Origin: JASLCR01 sp964619585
GTDB lineage: Bacteria; Patescibacteriota; Saccharimonadia; Saccharimonadales; Saccharimonadaceae
Direction: 5' to 3'
Length of the DNA: 64,000 nucleotides
Assembly: GCA_964619585.1 (NCBI GenBank)
Contig: CAZUCO010000002.1
Location: 128,390-192,389 of the forward strand
In this document: piece after piece, positions 25,146 to 32,995 of the stretch
How positions within the stretch are numbered: position 1 is the stretch's first letter
Layout of the letters: every line of letters starts with the position of its first letter
Notes under the pieces: generated by a model
Told to the model about the DNA's origin: nothing
The model's database searches: none
Seen by the model: the letters and a program-made list of their open reading frames with translations, nothing else
Position numbers and translations under genes: made by a program

Positions 25146-26639
25146 ATGATAGTAGAGGGAATAATCGCCGCTGTTGTCGGAGCATTCCTTGGAGTTGGCG
25201 GAAAATTTGCCTACGACAAACAACGTGCTACGGCTGGTAAACACACAATTGAGAAGGAGATTGCGAAGGCACACAGCAAAGCAAGCGACATAGTCCTCAA
25301 GGCTAAGGATGAGGCCATTGAGATTGAAAAAGAACGTCGGCGCGAGTGGAAAAAGACCGAAGACCGCTTAGCAGAACGCGAAGTAGCCCTTGATAAGAAG
25401 CTTGACGAGCTCGACAAACGTGCCGAAAAGCAGCGCAAAGCAGAGGACGAAGTTGACACACTGAAAGATGAGATCCGTGAGATCCGTACACGCCAACAAG
25501 ACAAGCTCGAAAAAATCGCAGGTCTCAAAAAGAAAGAAGCTGCTGAGAAGTTGATGCAAATGACAGAGCGTGATATCAAGCATGATCTCGTAGGCCTGGT
25601 CAATAAACTACAAAAAGACGCCGAGCAGGATGCGGAAGAGCGCGCGCAGACGATTCTTGTCACTGCAATGGAGCGTATGAGCTCAGAAGTTACAGCCGAG
25701 CGTACCGTAACCGCTATCAAGCTAACCGATGACGAGATGAAGGGCCGTATTATCGGCAAGGAAGGCCGTAATATCCAGGCATTGCAGCGAGCAACGGGCG
25801 TGGATATTCTGGTTGATGATACGCCTGGCATGATTGTAATGAGTAGCTTTGACCCAGTCCGTCGTCAGGTCGCCCGTCTGACACTTGAGATGTTGATGAA
25901 GGATGGCCGTATTCATCCTGGCCGTATCGAGGAGGTGGTGGCTAAAGCTCAGAAGCAAATCGACAAAGAGATTGATCGTGCGGGCGAAGACGCTGCTCGC
26001 GAAGTCGGTGTAGTCGGCATTCCTAAAGAAATGCTGCGGCTGCTCGGTGAGCTCAAGTTCCGTACGTCATATGGTCAAAACGTATTGATGCACTCGACTG
26101 AAATGGCGCACATTGCAGGTATGATTGCCGAAGAGATCGGAGCGGATGTGCGTACAGTCAAGATCGCAACATTGCTACATGACGTGGGCAAAGCCGTGAC
26201 GCATAAGATCGAAGGCAAGCATCACCATATTGGTGCCGAGCTTGCGAAAAAGTATGGCATGAAGGATGAAGTTGTTCATGCGATTGAGGCACATCACGAC
26301 GATATCGAAGCAACAACGCCTGAGGCATTGGTTGTACGGGTTGTTGACGCCGCAAGTGCTGCACGGCCTGGAGCTCGTAACATATCAGCCGAGAACTTTG
26401 CCGAACGTATGCGTGATCTCGAGAACATTGCGACGAGTTTTGAAGGCATCGACAAGGCGTATGCGATCTCAGCTGGTCGTGAAGTGCGAGTCATTGTTCG
26501 TCCCGAAAGAGTCGATGATCTTTCGAGCATCAAGCTCGCTCGTGATATTGCGACGAAGATCGAAAGCACGATGCAATACCCAGGCACAATCAAGGTAAAT
26601 GTGATTCGCGAAACTCGTGCAATCGAGTTTGCCAAATAA
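25146..26639 (+). CDS. rny: Ribonuclease Y
   Basis: Membrane-anchored endoribonuclease that starts mRNA turnover. 497 aa in the standard order: N-terminal membrane helix (IVEGIIAAVVGAFLGVGGKFAY), a long charged coiled coil (~25-190), a KH domain with MKGRIIGKEGRNIQALQRATGVDILVDDTPGMI, and an HD domain with ATLLHDVGKAVTHKIEGKHHHIGAEL and AIEAHHDDIEA. The terminus ...TIKVNVIRETRAIEFAK is family-typical. AGGAAAGGA is a strong ribosome-binding site. The 173 bases upstream have no other gene. Confidence 0.98.
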   Translation: MIVEGIIAAVVGAFLGVGGKFAYDKQRATAGKHTIEKEIAKAHSKASDIVLKAKDEAIEIEKERRREWKKTEDRLAEREVALDKKLDELDKRAEKQRKAEDEVDTLKDEIREIRTRQQDKLEKIAGLKKKEAAEKLMQMTERDIKHDLVGLVNKLQKDAEQDAEERAQTILVTAMERMSSEVTAERTVTAIKLTDDEMKGRIIGKEGRNIQALQRATGVDILVDDTPGMIVMSSFDPVRRQVARLTLEMLMKDGRIHPGRIEEVVAKAQKQIDKEIDRAGEDAAREVGVVGIPKEMLRLLGELKFRTSYGQNVLMHSTEMAHIAGMIAEEIGADVRTVKIATLLHDVGKAVTHKIEGKHHHIGAELAKKYGMKDEVVHAIEAHHDDIEATTPEALVVRVVDAASAARPGARNISAENFAERMRDLENIATSFEGIDKAYAISAGREVRVIVRPERVDDLSSIKLARDIATKIESTMQYPGTIKVNVIRETRAIEFAK

Positions 26640-26641
26640 GC

Positions 26642-27235
26642 CTAGCTAATTTCTATCGGCTTGACTCTAAGTCGATACGCGACAAGATACTCAAGACTGA
26701 ACCATATAAGTGAACTAATCGCTAGGCAACACTCGACTAGTACGGCAATTTCAATAGATAGTTGTATTGGAGCAAAGAAGCAAGCTATCAGTGCACAAAG
26801 TGGAGTAAGGATCACGATGAACTTGATCACTTTGATGAGTCTGATAGTAAGCTTTCGCTTTGCTACAGGCGAGAGCTGTTTATGATGAGTAAACACGGGC
26901 AGTGCAACCTCGGCAGTTTTTGTGGTAGCCGTCTTGCCGGTTTTTGCGATGGCAGCCGGCAGGCGAACAAGGAGGATGATCGTTATGATGATCATCAGTA
27001 CGGTTACGCCAACGGCAAGTGCTGTAGTGATCAGTGAAGAACTAGTAATAGGTCCAACGAGGCTGGACTGAGGTTCTGTATTAGGATGCGGCAGTAGAAA
27101 ATACTGAACCGTTTTATTATCCAGCAGAGTAGGAAGCAAGAGAGCAGTCACCCATAGCCACTGAAGCGTCACCGATAAATACCCAAGCGCACCGAATATG
27201 TTGACAATGAGTGTTTTGCGCGACGATTGTTTCAT
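26642..27235 (-). CDS. Four-helix membrane protein of unknown function
   Basis: About 197 aa with four hydrophobic helices, two on each side of a basic cytoplasmic loop (RLPAAIAKTGKTATTKTAEVALPVFTHHKQLSPVAKRKL). No known family recognised. The start at 27235 is chosen because the minus strand has TATGAT six bases before this ATG (leaderless); an in-frame ATG at 27328 would add a 31-residue head containing Trp/Cys-rich text that looks non-coding. Its stop is two bases from the rny stop (convergent). Confidence 0.6.
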   Translation of the reverse strand: MKQSSRKTLIVNIFGALGYLSVTLQWLWVTALLLPTLLDNKTVQYFLLPHPNTEPQSSLVGPITSSSLITTALAVGVTVLMIIITIILLVRLPAAIAKTGKTATTKTAEVALPVFTHHKQLSPVAKRKLTIRLIKVIKFIVILTPLCALIACFFAPIQLSIEIAVLVECCLAISSLIWFSLEYLVAYRLRVKPIEIS

Positions 27236-27327
27236 AGGGTTATCATAACAAATAGTAGCTAATGACAGTAGCCATAACCGCCATGGTATACTTATGAGGT
27301 ACTTCGTATTAATACAAATATGGCTCA

Positions 27328-28884
27328 ATGATCCAGGGGGATAAAAGAAGCGTGAAACAGAAGATACTTCTTGTACTTATGGCTACCAGTTTAGCCTTTC
27401 TGGGTGGTACGCTTCATCCATCTACTGCACAGGCAGCGACGCCACCTGATAATTGTTTTCGATTTAACACCGCTACCAACACGATTGAGAGCTACTTTCT
27501 ATACGAAAATGATGACGCTTCTGCACCAGCTTGTCCAAAAAATGTCGATATCCCCTCATCGATTAGTGGTGTGCCAGTTCTGATCCTCGGAATCAATGCC
27601 TTTAGTAACCGAGAACTAACGTCGGTTACCATCCCAAACTCTGTCACTACGATTGAAGAAAGTTCCCTTAGCAGTAATCAATTAACCTCGGTTACCATCC
27701 CAAACTCTGTCACGAGTCTTGGTCGGAGTGCTTTCGGGGGTAATCAGCTTACGTCAGTTTTGTTTGGGACTGGACTGACGACTCTTGGTTATGGTGCCTT
27801 TAGTGACAATCAATTAACGTCTGTTACTCTTCCCAACTCTCTTGTAACTATTGATGGCTATGCCTTCTACAATAACCAACTGACTTCTATCACCATCCCA
27901 AATTCAGTGACGACAGTGGGGACATTTGCCTTTAACAACAATCGAATCACTTCAGCCACGCTCTCAAATTCATTAACGGCTCTTACTGATGGAGTTTTTG
28001 CAAGAAACTATCTTACCTCGGTAATAATACCTGACTCGGTAACAACAATAGAAGTCGCAGCATTTGCCAGCAATAGGCTAACAAGTATTACTATTCCAGA
28101 CTCGGTCACTACTATAGGCGGCAGTGCTTTTAGTGAAAACCAACTCAGCTCCCTTACTCTTGGAGCTGGCGTGACATCTTTGGAAGGTAATGCCTTTGCA
28201 GGCAACCGGCTCACAAGTGTCAGTATCCCGAGTAATATTACGTACATTGATGATACAGCCTTTACGCTACAAGGAGCGGTCTTTAGTGAGGTAAATAACG
28301 GTGATTATAGCTCTCTCAATGACGTATTCTTTACCCGTCTCTATACGACTAACCCGTCTAATCCCGAGAATTTTCACGATGCCCAGGCAGTCTATCCCGA
28401 GGCCGCACTCGGTTCCGACATTAATGGCGATGGTGATCAGCTTGATAATATTTCGGTTGGCGGGCACCTGATCAATCCGGCCATGGCAACGATAACCTAT
28501 AAAAATACAGCCGGAAGTACCCTTGCACCATCAGTGACGGCAACGGGCGTAGGCCTCACCGACTACCTGGCTAACCACAATGATACCAACGACATGAATC
28601 GTTACCTCCGTCTTGGACAGTCCCGATCGTTTACCGCACCAACCCTAGCCGGATACCGTATCGTTACACCGGCGAGTCCATACACTACAGTCCTTTCTGA
28701 TGCGAACACAAATATCAATTTTGTATATTCAAATCCAGGCGAAAATTCAACGGCTCCCAATGCTCCTGATACAGGAGTAAAAGTTGGTATGGAGCCCGTG
28801 GGGCTACTCAATATACTGCTTGCAGGAGTGGTGCTATTGGGAGCTGGCATAGCGCTGTCTGGGCTGATCCGAAAACGGAGCTAG
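27328..28884 (+). CDS. BspA-like leucine-rich-repeat surface protein with APDTG anchor motif
   Basis: 518-aa exported protein. After a signal peptide (KQKILLVLMATSLAFLGGTLHPSTAQA) come about eleven LRR_5/BspA repeats of 23 aa (residues ~85-310), each built on N(Q/R)LTS(V/I)TIP(N/D)SVTTI...AF, then a linker with a possible Ca-binding DINGDGDQLD and a MucBP-like ITYKNTAGSTLAPSVTATG segment. The C-terminus has NAPDTG, a membrane helix (LLNILLAGVVLLGAGIALSGL) and RKRS, i.e. the layout of a sortase substrate with a variant LPxTG motif. An alternative start is GTG 27352, which follows GGGGG and gives a cleaner signal peptide. Likely a cell-surface adhesin. Confidence 0.87.
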   Translation: MIQGDKRSVKQKILLVLMATSLAFLGGTLHPSTAQAATPPDNCFRFNTATNTIESYFLYENDDASAPACPKNVDIPSSISGVPVLILGINAFSNRELTSVTIPNSVTTIEESSLSSNQLTSVTIPNSVTSLGRSAFGGNQLTSVLFGTGLTTLGYGAFSDNQLTSVTLPNSLVTIDGYAFYNNQLTSITIPNSVTTVGTFAFNNNRITSATLSNSLTALTDGVFARNYLTSVIIPDSVTTIEVAAFASNRLTSITIPDSVTTIGGSAFSENQLSSLTLGAGVTSLEGNAFAGNRLTSVSIPSNITYIDDTAFTLQGAVFSEVNNGDYSSLNDVFFTRLYTTNPSNPENFHDAQAVYPEAALGSDINGDGDQLDNISVGGHLINPAMATITYKNTAGSTLAPSVTATGVGLTDYLANHNDTNDMNRYLRLGQSRSFTAPTLAGYRIVTPASPYTTVLSDANTNINFVYSNPGENSTAPNAPDTGVKVGMEPVGLLNILLAGVVLLGAGIALSGLIRKRS

Positions 28885-28905
28885 ACTTGTCCACATTCGT
28901 AAGGC

Positions 28906-29514
28906 TTACTTCGATAGGTGATAGGTTTTTAGTACTTCAAACTCAAGCATCGGCTCTTTTGTAGTATGAATCAAACGAAAGCTATCGATTTGTTGAGTGA
29001 AATCAACAGTTAGGTTTGTGACCATATGCTCGATGTTAGATAAGGGAAGAGTATCTTTGAAGCGGGCCAGAGAACTATGGATGATTGTGGGCGGGAGCTT
29101 GGTATTCGGTAGTAGCTCAATCGACTCAACAAACTGTTGTCTAATCGTTTGGAATTCACCATTGTCATGACCCACCAAGAAGATAGTGCTTGGAGAAACT
29201 TTTAGTTCGGTAAAACGTATCGATATAGGCAAGACATCAGCCAGTATACGAGATATATTTTTGTCGTAATCATCTTTGATCGAGTTAAAAAGTGTTGTTT
29301 TGTCGACGCCGTCATAGTCAACCAGCGGTGCTATCCAGTCGAGTAGGGTGATATGAAGTGAATGGGCAGGGGCGACGAACACTTTGTTCCTGTACTCTTG
29401 CTGTATGGCAGCGGTGATTTGCTGCAAGCGAGCAATATTCTGATCGGAAAAACCAGCATTAAGTACGTAGCCTTCAAATGATTGCTCTACCCAGTCTGCT
29501 GGTTCTGTTTGCAT
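28906..29514 (-). CDS. 2H phosphoesterase family protein
   Basis: 202 aa with the two catalytic HxT/S motifs of the 2H (2'-5' RNA ligase/cyclic phosphodiesterase) superfamily: AHSLHITLLDW at about residue 73 and TIIHSSLARFKD near residue 145. The spacing fits the two-lobed fold. Members hydrolyse or form 2',3'-cyclic or 2'-5' phosphodiester bonds in RNA; the substrate here is unknown. It is followed after three bases by the next minus-strand gene start region, suggesting a two-gene unit. Confidence 0.8.
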   Translation of the reverse strand: MQTEPADWVEQSFEGYVLNAGFSDQNIARLQQITAAIQQEYRNKVFVAPAHSLHITLLDWIAPLVDYDGVDKTTLFNSIKDDYDKNISRILADVLPISIRFTELKVSPSTIFLVGHDNGEFQTIRQQFVESIELLPNTKLPPTIIHSSLARFKDTLPLSNIEHMVTNLTVDFTQQIDSFRLIHTTKEPMLEFEVLKTYHLSK

Positions 29515-29517
29515 AGA

Positions 29518-29820
29518 CTAACTTCCGTTCTTCTTGACCTTTTTGAGTACTTTTTCAGTCTTCTTCTTGTCAGCCTTTGTTTTCCTTAAGTCCTCTTTGA
29601 CTTTGTTCTCGAGCCGCGCCGATTGAATGTTCTCTGCTCGGAGGATGAAAAGTGAAAGGAAGATTGCCTCTAGACTCACGACGATAGTGAGTATGGAATA
29701 GTCCTTATCAAACTGAAGAAATGCGTTGCTGATAATCCACGCTGCAAACCATACGACATGAAAGAGAATAAAAGGTGCTGAGCCAAATATCTCTGCTAAT
29801 TTCTCTGCAAGTTTATCCAT
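29518..29820 (-). CDS. DUF1003-like small membrane protein
   Basis: 100 aa. Two membrane helices with the DUF1003 pattern: GSAPFILFHVVWFAAWIISNAF and FDKDYSILTIVVSLEAIFLSLFILRAENIQ, followed by a lysine-rich coiled tail (LENKVKEDLRKTKADKKKTEKVLKK). Full-size DUF1003 proteins are longer; this is a minimal form. GGGGGAAC just upstream is a good ribosome-binding site. Function unknown. Confidence 0.75.
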   Translation of the reverse strand: MDKLAEKLAEIFGSAPFILFHVVWFAAWIISNAFLQFDKDYSILTIVVSLEAIFLSLFILRAENIQSARLENKVKEDLRKTKADKKKTEKVLKKVKKNGS

Positions 29821-29930
29821 ATTGTTCCCCCTTTAGATATAAGTATATTATATAACTTTATTGTTTCGAGAGGTAACGCTCAGGAAATTTACCGGACTGC
29901 TCTTCGAGTTTTTTCTTTCTATCAATAAAT

Positions 29931-30191
29931 TTACTTACGGTCTTGGAAGAAACCTACTGCCGCACCACAAGCAGCACCTACAGCAGCAGCCCCAGCCGTC
30001 CGCAATGTAAGAGTAGAAGCGGTATCCCAGCCTGCAATAGATTCTACAGTTGCAATAAAAGCTAGACCTGCGCTCATTCCGCTCGCCATTTTGGCAGACA
30101 GATAAACATCAGCTCTTGATTCATCTTCATTAGCGGGTTCAGGTGTTTCACCTTGAGGCGGGGTTCCACCAACACGTTCCATATCACTCAT
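29931..30191 (-). CDS. Small membrane-associated protein, glycine-zipper-like
   Basis: 86 aa: an acidic, Pro-rich head (residues 1-30) and two small-residue-rich hydrophobic stretches (AKMASGMSAGLAFIATVESIAG and LRTAGAAAVGAACGAAVGFFQD) spaced like a glycine-zipper hairpin. The minus strand shows TATAGT seven bases before the ATG (leaderless). No family recognised. It borders the GC-rich cassette. Confidence 0.6.
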   Translation of the reverse strand: MSDMERVGGTPPQGETPEPANEDESRADVYLSAKMASGMSAGLAFIATVESIAGWDTASTLTLRTAGAAAVGAACGAAVGFFQDRK

Positions 30192-30325
30192 GAATTAAAC
30201 TATACTATATTTTATTACTTATGTAAATAGCTAGACTGTGTTGAAGATGTCGCACAGTCTATTATTTGTCGTTTAATCTTTTAAACCTGGTCGTAGACGA
30301 AGAAAAAATAGTCTCACCACTTAAA

Positions 30326-30345
30326 AGAGCCGTTCAAACGGCTCT
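30326..30345. terminator. Hairpin at the left edge of the GC-rich cassette
   Basis: Arms AGAGCCGTT (30326-30334) and AACGGCTCT (30337-30345). On the minus strand it is followed by TTTT, so it would stop transcription running leftward out of the cassette; on the plus strand it has no T tract and lies 20 bases before the first cassette gene. Confidence 0.6.
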
Positions 30346-30365
30346 AGAAAGTAGGATTGTCTTAT

Positions 30366-30809
30366 ATGGTCGAACTCATCGCACACTGGTCAAACCTGAG
30401 AGGAAGGTACGTCGCCGCCCTTGAGAAGGCGACGCATCCCACCGAGCGAACCACCAACACCACGGCCCAGCAGAACAGCCACACGCAGCGCTACCAACTG
30501 AGTCTCAGGGTCAACGACGATGCAAAGGCTGCTCTGCTCGACTCCTATCGCAACGGCGTTCCTGCTAGCCAACTCGCATCAGAGTTCGGGATCAGCCGTC
30601 AATCTGTCAACAAGTTGGCCGAGCAGGCTGGACTTCCACGGCGGGTCACCCGCCTGACGCAAGCAGAGAAAGACGAGATCATCAGGCTCTACCAATCTGG
30701 GCTCGGACTCGGAGCAGTTAGCAAACGAGTTGGACGCAGCAAAGCGGCAGTGCTTGGCATACTACGGAGAGCGGGCTTTCGACATGCTCGAGATAGTTCA
30801 CCCAGCTAG
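30366..30809 (+). CDS. Tandem helix-turn-helix protein (recombinase/Hin-like HTH), GC-rich
   Basis: 147 aa. Residues ~55-90 (LLDSYRNGVPASQLASEFGISRQSVNKLAEQAG) and ~98-137 (LTQAEKDEIIRLYQSGLGLGAVSKRVGRSKAAVLGILRRAG) are two HTH_7/Hin-type DNA-binding motifs, preceded by a polar head. No resolvase catalytic domain is present, so it could be a regulator or the remnant of an invertase/transposase. Codon choice is strongly G/C-ended, unlike all neighbours. TAGGA nine bases before ATG 30366 is a plausible ribosome site. First gene of a three-gene block probably gained by transfer. Confidence 0.7.
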   Translation: MVELIAHWSNLRGRYVAALEKATHPTERTTNTTAQQNSHTQRYQLSLRVNDDAKAALLDSYRNGVPASQLASEFGISRQSVNKLAEQAGLPRRVTRLTQAEKDEIIRLYQSGLGLGAVSKRVGRSKAAVLGILRRAGFRHARDSSPS

Positions 30810-30838
30810 ATTTCAGCATCATTTGTCATCCTTGAAAT

Positions 30839-31249
30839 ATGCCTCGTCTCACCAACAAAGATTACCTCTCCATTCGCAACGAACTTCGTCGTTGTTGGCT
30901 GGACTACTACCAAGGCTTTGCTGAGATATCCCCACTCGAGCAAATCACACTCCATGCATACTTTGGCCCATCTGTCGAAGCGACCGACCACGAAGCCCTT
31001 GCAGTTCGCAAATTGGTCACGGAGCAAATGCCGTCGTTACCGCATAAAGCAGGGCGAGCGTGGCGCAATTTCCGACGGGCCAAGTCTGCATGGGCTTCGG
31101 CGCACTACCAAGTTGTAGATCCCAATGAGAAATCCCCACGCAAGGTACCGAAGCAAGTGCGAGACATTAGCGCGAGGGCGGTCATGCGACCTGGACCTGA
31201 CATCCCCCGACTTGCCAGAATTCTTGTGGGGATGGTAGCCGAGAAGTAG
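30839..31249 (+). CDS. Hypothetical protein in GC-rich cassette
   Basis: 136 aa, basic, mostly helical. I do not recognise it. It contains LRRCWLDYYQGFAEISPLEQITLHAYF and a Lys/Arg-rich middle (KAGRAWRNFRRAKSAW), so nucleic-acid contact is possible. Codon use is G/C-rich like its neighbours, 29 bases after the HTH gene. No Shine-Dalgarno site and no -10 box are evident at ATG 30839, so the start is uncertain. Confidence 0.5.
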   Translation: MPRLTNKDYLSIRNELRRCWLDYYQGFAEISPLEQITLHAYFGPSVEATDHEALAVRKLVTEQMPSLPHKAGRAWRNFRRAKSAWASAHYQVVDPNEKSPRKVPKQVRDISARAVMRPGPDIPRLARILVGMVAEK

Positions 31250-31427
31250 AGAAAGATGAAAGAAGGGTCCGATTCTACAAGTTGACATCCACAGTCACGA
31301 CACTTATGCTTGCAAATATGCCAATAACCCAAGATAATACTCTCTAATTCCAATCGTGGGTAGGTGTCGTGCTTCCAGGACATTAGGTCATGGCAGCACA
31401 TCCACCCATCCATGGAAGGAATTGCAC

Positions 31428-32111
31428 ATGACCACTCAACAGGACGCACCGAACTGCATGACCTGCGGCGCGAAGATGCGGCCGGCTGGACCTGCGGCCT
31501 ATGCCTGCGAGCAGTGCGGGGCAACCGTTCCTAGTGCTACCGAAGGCATCAACGATGAGGACGCCTGGCTGCGTGCTCACTACGTACCCAGCGAGGAAGA
31601 GAAGGGGCAGTGGGAGAAGGATGGGCTACCGTCGCATGACGACATCGTCGCCGGCTTCCTGATGTCCAACAACCTCATCTTTGGGGTGCCGAACAAGGTG
31701 GAACTCTTCCGCCTCGACCATCTCAGGAAGCAGTCTGAGGCCAGGTTCGGCTCGCCGGAGGTGTCGTTCTACAAGGACGCTCTGCGACTGCACTACGTGA
31801 AGTCTTCGCCGCTCCCGTTCGTTCTTCACACCCTTGCCACGCCACCGTCCGGCGTTGCAATGGGTGGCATCGTGGAGGTCAACTACAACGTCCGACTCCA
31901 AGCAATCTTGTGTCGGATGGTGCTGACTAACATCCGGATCCTTCACGGCAGCCCGACGGACGACAGCCCCCAAGTCGTTTTCGAGGGAGCCGAGTTCCCG
32001 GGTGCGGCGGCGAACCGTGAGGTCCGTGTGGTTCGCGTCACCGTTCACAACGAGGAGTTCGCCACATGGGAGACCGTGTCGGAGACCACCTACCCCAGGA
32101 CCATCTACTAG
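31428..32111 (+). CDS. Zinc-ribbon protein in GC-rich cassette
   Basis: 227 aa. An N-terminal zinc ribbon has C10-x2-C13 and C27-x2-C30 (CMTC...CEQC). The rest is a mixed alpha/beta domain with no family I can name (around PSHDDIVAGFLMSNNLIFGVPNKVELFRLDH and GIVEVNYNVRLQAILCRMVLTNIRILHG). GGAAGGA eight bases before ATG 31428 supports this start over the in-frame ATG 31356. Codons are the most G/C-biased in the window. It is followed by a strong hairpin terminator. Confidence 0.65.
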   Translation: MTTQQDAPNCMTCGAKMRPAGPAAYACEQCGATVPSATEGINDEDAWLRAHYVPSEEEKGQWEKDGLPSHDDIVAGFLMSNNLIFGVPNKVELFRLDHLRKQSEARFGSPEVSFYKDALRLHYVKSSPLPFVLHTLATPPSGVAMGGIVEVNYNVRLQAILCRMVLTNIRILHGSPTDDSPQVVFEGAEFPGAAANREVRVVRVTVHNEEFATWETVSETTYPRTIY

Positions 32112-32145
32112 AAGTGGGTTCTCCATCTAGCAACAGCCCGTACTC

Positions 32146-32183
32146 GAAGTTGAGCTCGCTCCTTCGGGAACGGGCTCAACTTC
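32146..32183 (+). terminator. Terminator-like hairpin after the GC-rich cassette
   Basis: Arms GAAGTTGAGC (32146-32155) and GCTCAACTTC (32174-32183) with further internal pairing around a CTTCGG loop. The 3' side continues GTTCTGG, so the T tract is weak. It closes the cassette that the hairpin at 30326-30345 opens. Confidence 0.7.
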
Positions 32184-32209
32184 GTTCTGGGATAAACGCG
32201 ACGGTACAG

Positions 32210-32291
32210 TTCACCCCTGTAAAATGTTGTAAGAATAAACGGTACCGACAATACCCGAACCTGTGAGTTCGAACTCACTCTCAGGGGTGAA
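32210..32291. other. Nested inverted-repeat element, possible structured RNA
   Basis: An outer stem TTCACCCCTG (32210-32219) pairs perfectly with CAGGGGTGAA (32282-32291). Inside lie a perfect 16-base palindrome GTGAGTTCGAACTCAC (32263-32278) and the palindrome CGGTACCG. The inner arm recalls a tRNA T-arm, but its loop is six bases and no full cloverleaf can be drawn. No gene is visible here on either strand. Function unknown; it could be a folded RNA, an integration remnant or a decayed tRNA. Confidence 0.5.
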
Positions 32292-32340
32292 GTAATGCAT
32301 ATAGCACCCACTCATTCGCGAAAACATATATCGACGGAAA

Positions 32341-32372
32341 CAAATACACCTCCGAAAACAGAGGTGTATTTG
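32341..32372. terminator. Bidirectional terminator beside tRNA-Pro
   Basis: Perfect stem: CAAATACACCTC (32341-32352) and GAGGTGTATTTG (32361-32372) around an eight-base loop. It lies 18 bases beyond the 3' end of tRNA-Pro (minus strand) and is AT-rich on both ends. Confidence 0.85.
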
Positions 32373-32390
32373 TATAAAAATAGTCTAATT

Positions 32391-32466
32391 TGGTCGGGGT
32401 GAAAGGACTCAAACCTTCGACCTCTCGGTCCCAAACCGAGCGCGCTATCAACTGCGCCACACCCCG
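32391..32466 (-). tRNA. tRNA-Pro (anticodon TGG)
   Basis: Read on the minus strand: acceptor stem CGGGGTG/CACCCCG, D-stem GCGC, anticodon stem CTCGG/CCGAG with loop TTTGGGA (anticodon TGG), T-arm ending GGTTTGAGTCC, discriminator A and encoded CCA. All arms are well paired. Confidence 0.96.
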
Positions 32467-32530
32467 ATAGGTGATTACCTCGACGATTATAGCGGAAATG
32501 ACTGAGAAATTCCAGTGGTACAATAGATAT

Positions 32531-32995
32531 ATGAAAGAAGTACCCTACAACGCTCCAGATTTTACACTCCAAGGTGTCGATGGCAAGGCGCATAGCCTCG
32601 CTGACTATACAGGTAAATGGCTTGTCCTTTATTTCTATCCAAAGGATGATACCCCAGGTTGCACGACAGAAGCATGCAGTTTTCGTGATGCACGTGATGA
32701 TCTAACTGCACTCGGTGCGGAAGTAGTGGGTATCTCAAAAGATGAGGTCAGTCTGCACGAAAAATTTAAGACAAAATACAATCTTAATTTCATGCTTTTG
32801 TCGGATCCAGACGGAGGCGTGATCAATGAATACGGTGCTTGGGGCAAAAAAATGTTTGGTCGAGAGGGAATTTTACGCAAGACATTCATTATCGATCCAG
32901 CAGGTAAAGTAAGAAAAGTATACGGCCGCGCAACGCCACTTGGTCATGGTGATCAAGTAGTGACAGAATTGAAGCGCTTGCAAGATGAAGACTGA
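32531..32995 (+). CDS. bcp: Thiol peroxidase, Bcp/PrxQ-type peroxiredoxin
   Basis: 154-aa peroxiredoxin that reduces peroxides. Peroxidatic Cys is in FYPKDDTPGCTTEACSFRD, with the second Cys five residues later (C-x4-C), as in PrxQ enzymes; the conserved Thr/Pro of TPGC and the later RKTFIIDPAGKV are also present. Start ATG 32531 is supported by TACAAT at 32519-32524, six bases upstream (leaderless), and by the normal MKEVPYNAPDFTL beginning. Its end overlaps the next gene by 11 bases. Confidence 0.95.
   Translation: MKEVPYNAPDFTLQGVDGKAHSLADYTGKWLVLYFYPKDDTPGCTTEACSFRDARDDLTALGAEVVGISKDEVSLHEKFKTKYNLNFMLLSDPDGGVINEYGAWGKKMFGREGILRKTFIIDPAGKVRKVYGRATPLGHGDQVVTELKRLQDED

Noticed and set aside
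25211..25831. Long open frame on the minus strand inside rny (206 codons)
   Set aside because: It lies opposite the coiled-coil region of ribonuclease Y, is rich in Ser/Arg runs typical of antisense frames of Glu/Lys codons, and has no ribosome site.
27600..28260. CRISPR-like or tandem DNA repeats
   Set aside because: The periodicity comes from 69-base units coding for leucine-rich repeats; there are no conserved spacers-and-repeats and the frame is open throughout.
30366..30809. Serine recombinase/invertase
   Set aside because: Only Hin-like helix-turn-helix motifs are present; the catalytic resolvase domain with its Ser is absent, so it is called an HTH protein.
32210..32291. Additional tRNA or tmRNA
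   Set aside because: The T-arm-like palindrome has a six-base loop, there are no D- or anticodon arms, no CCA and no tmRNA 5' domain. Kept only as a structured element of unknown nature.
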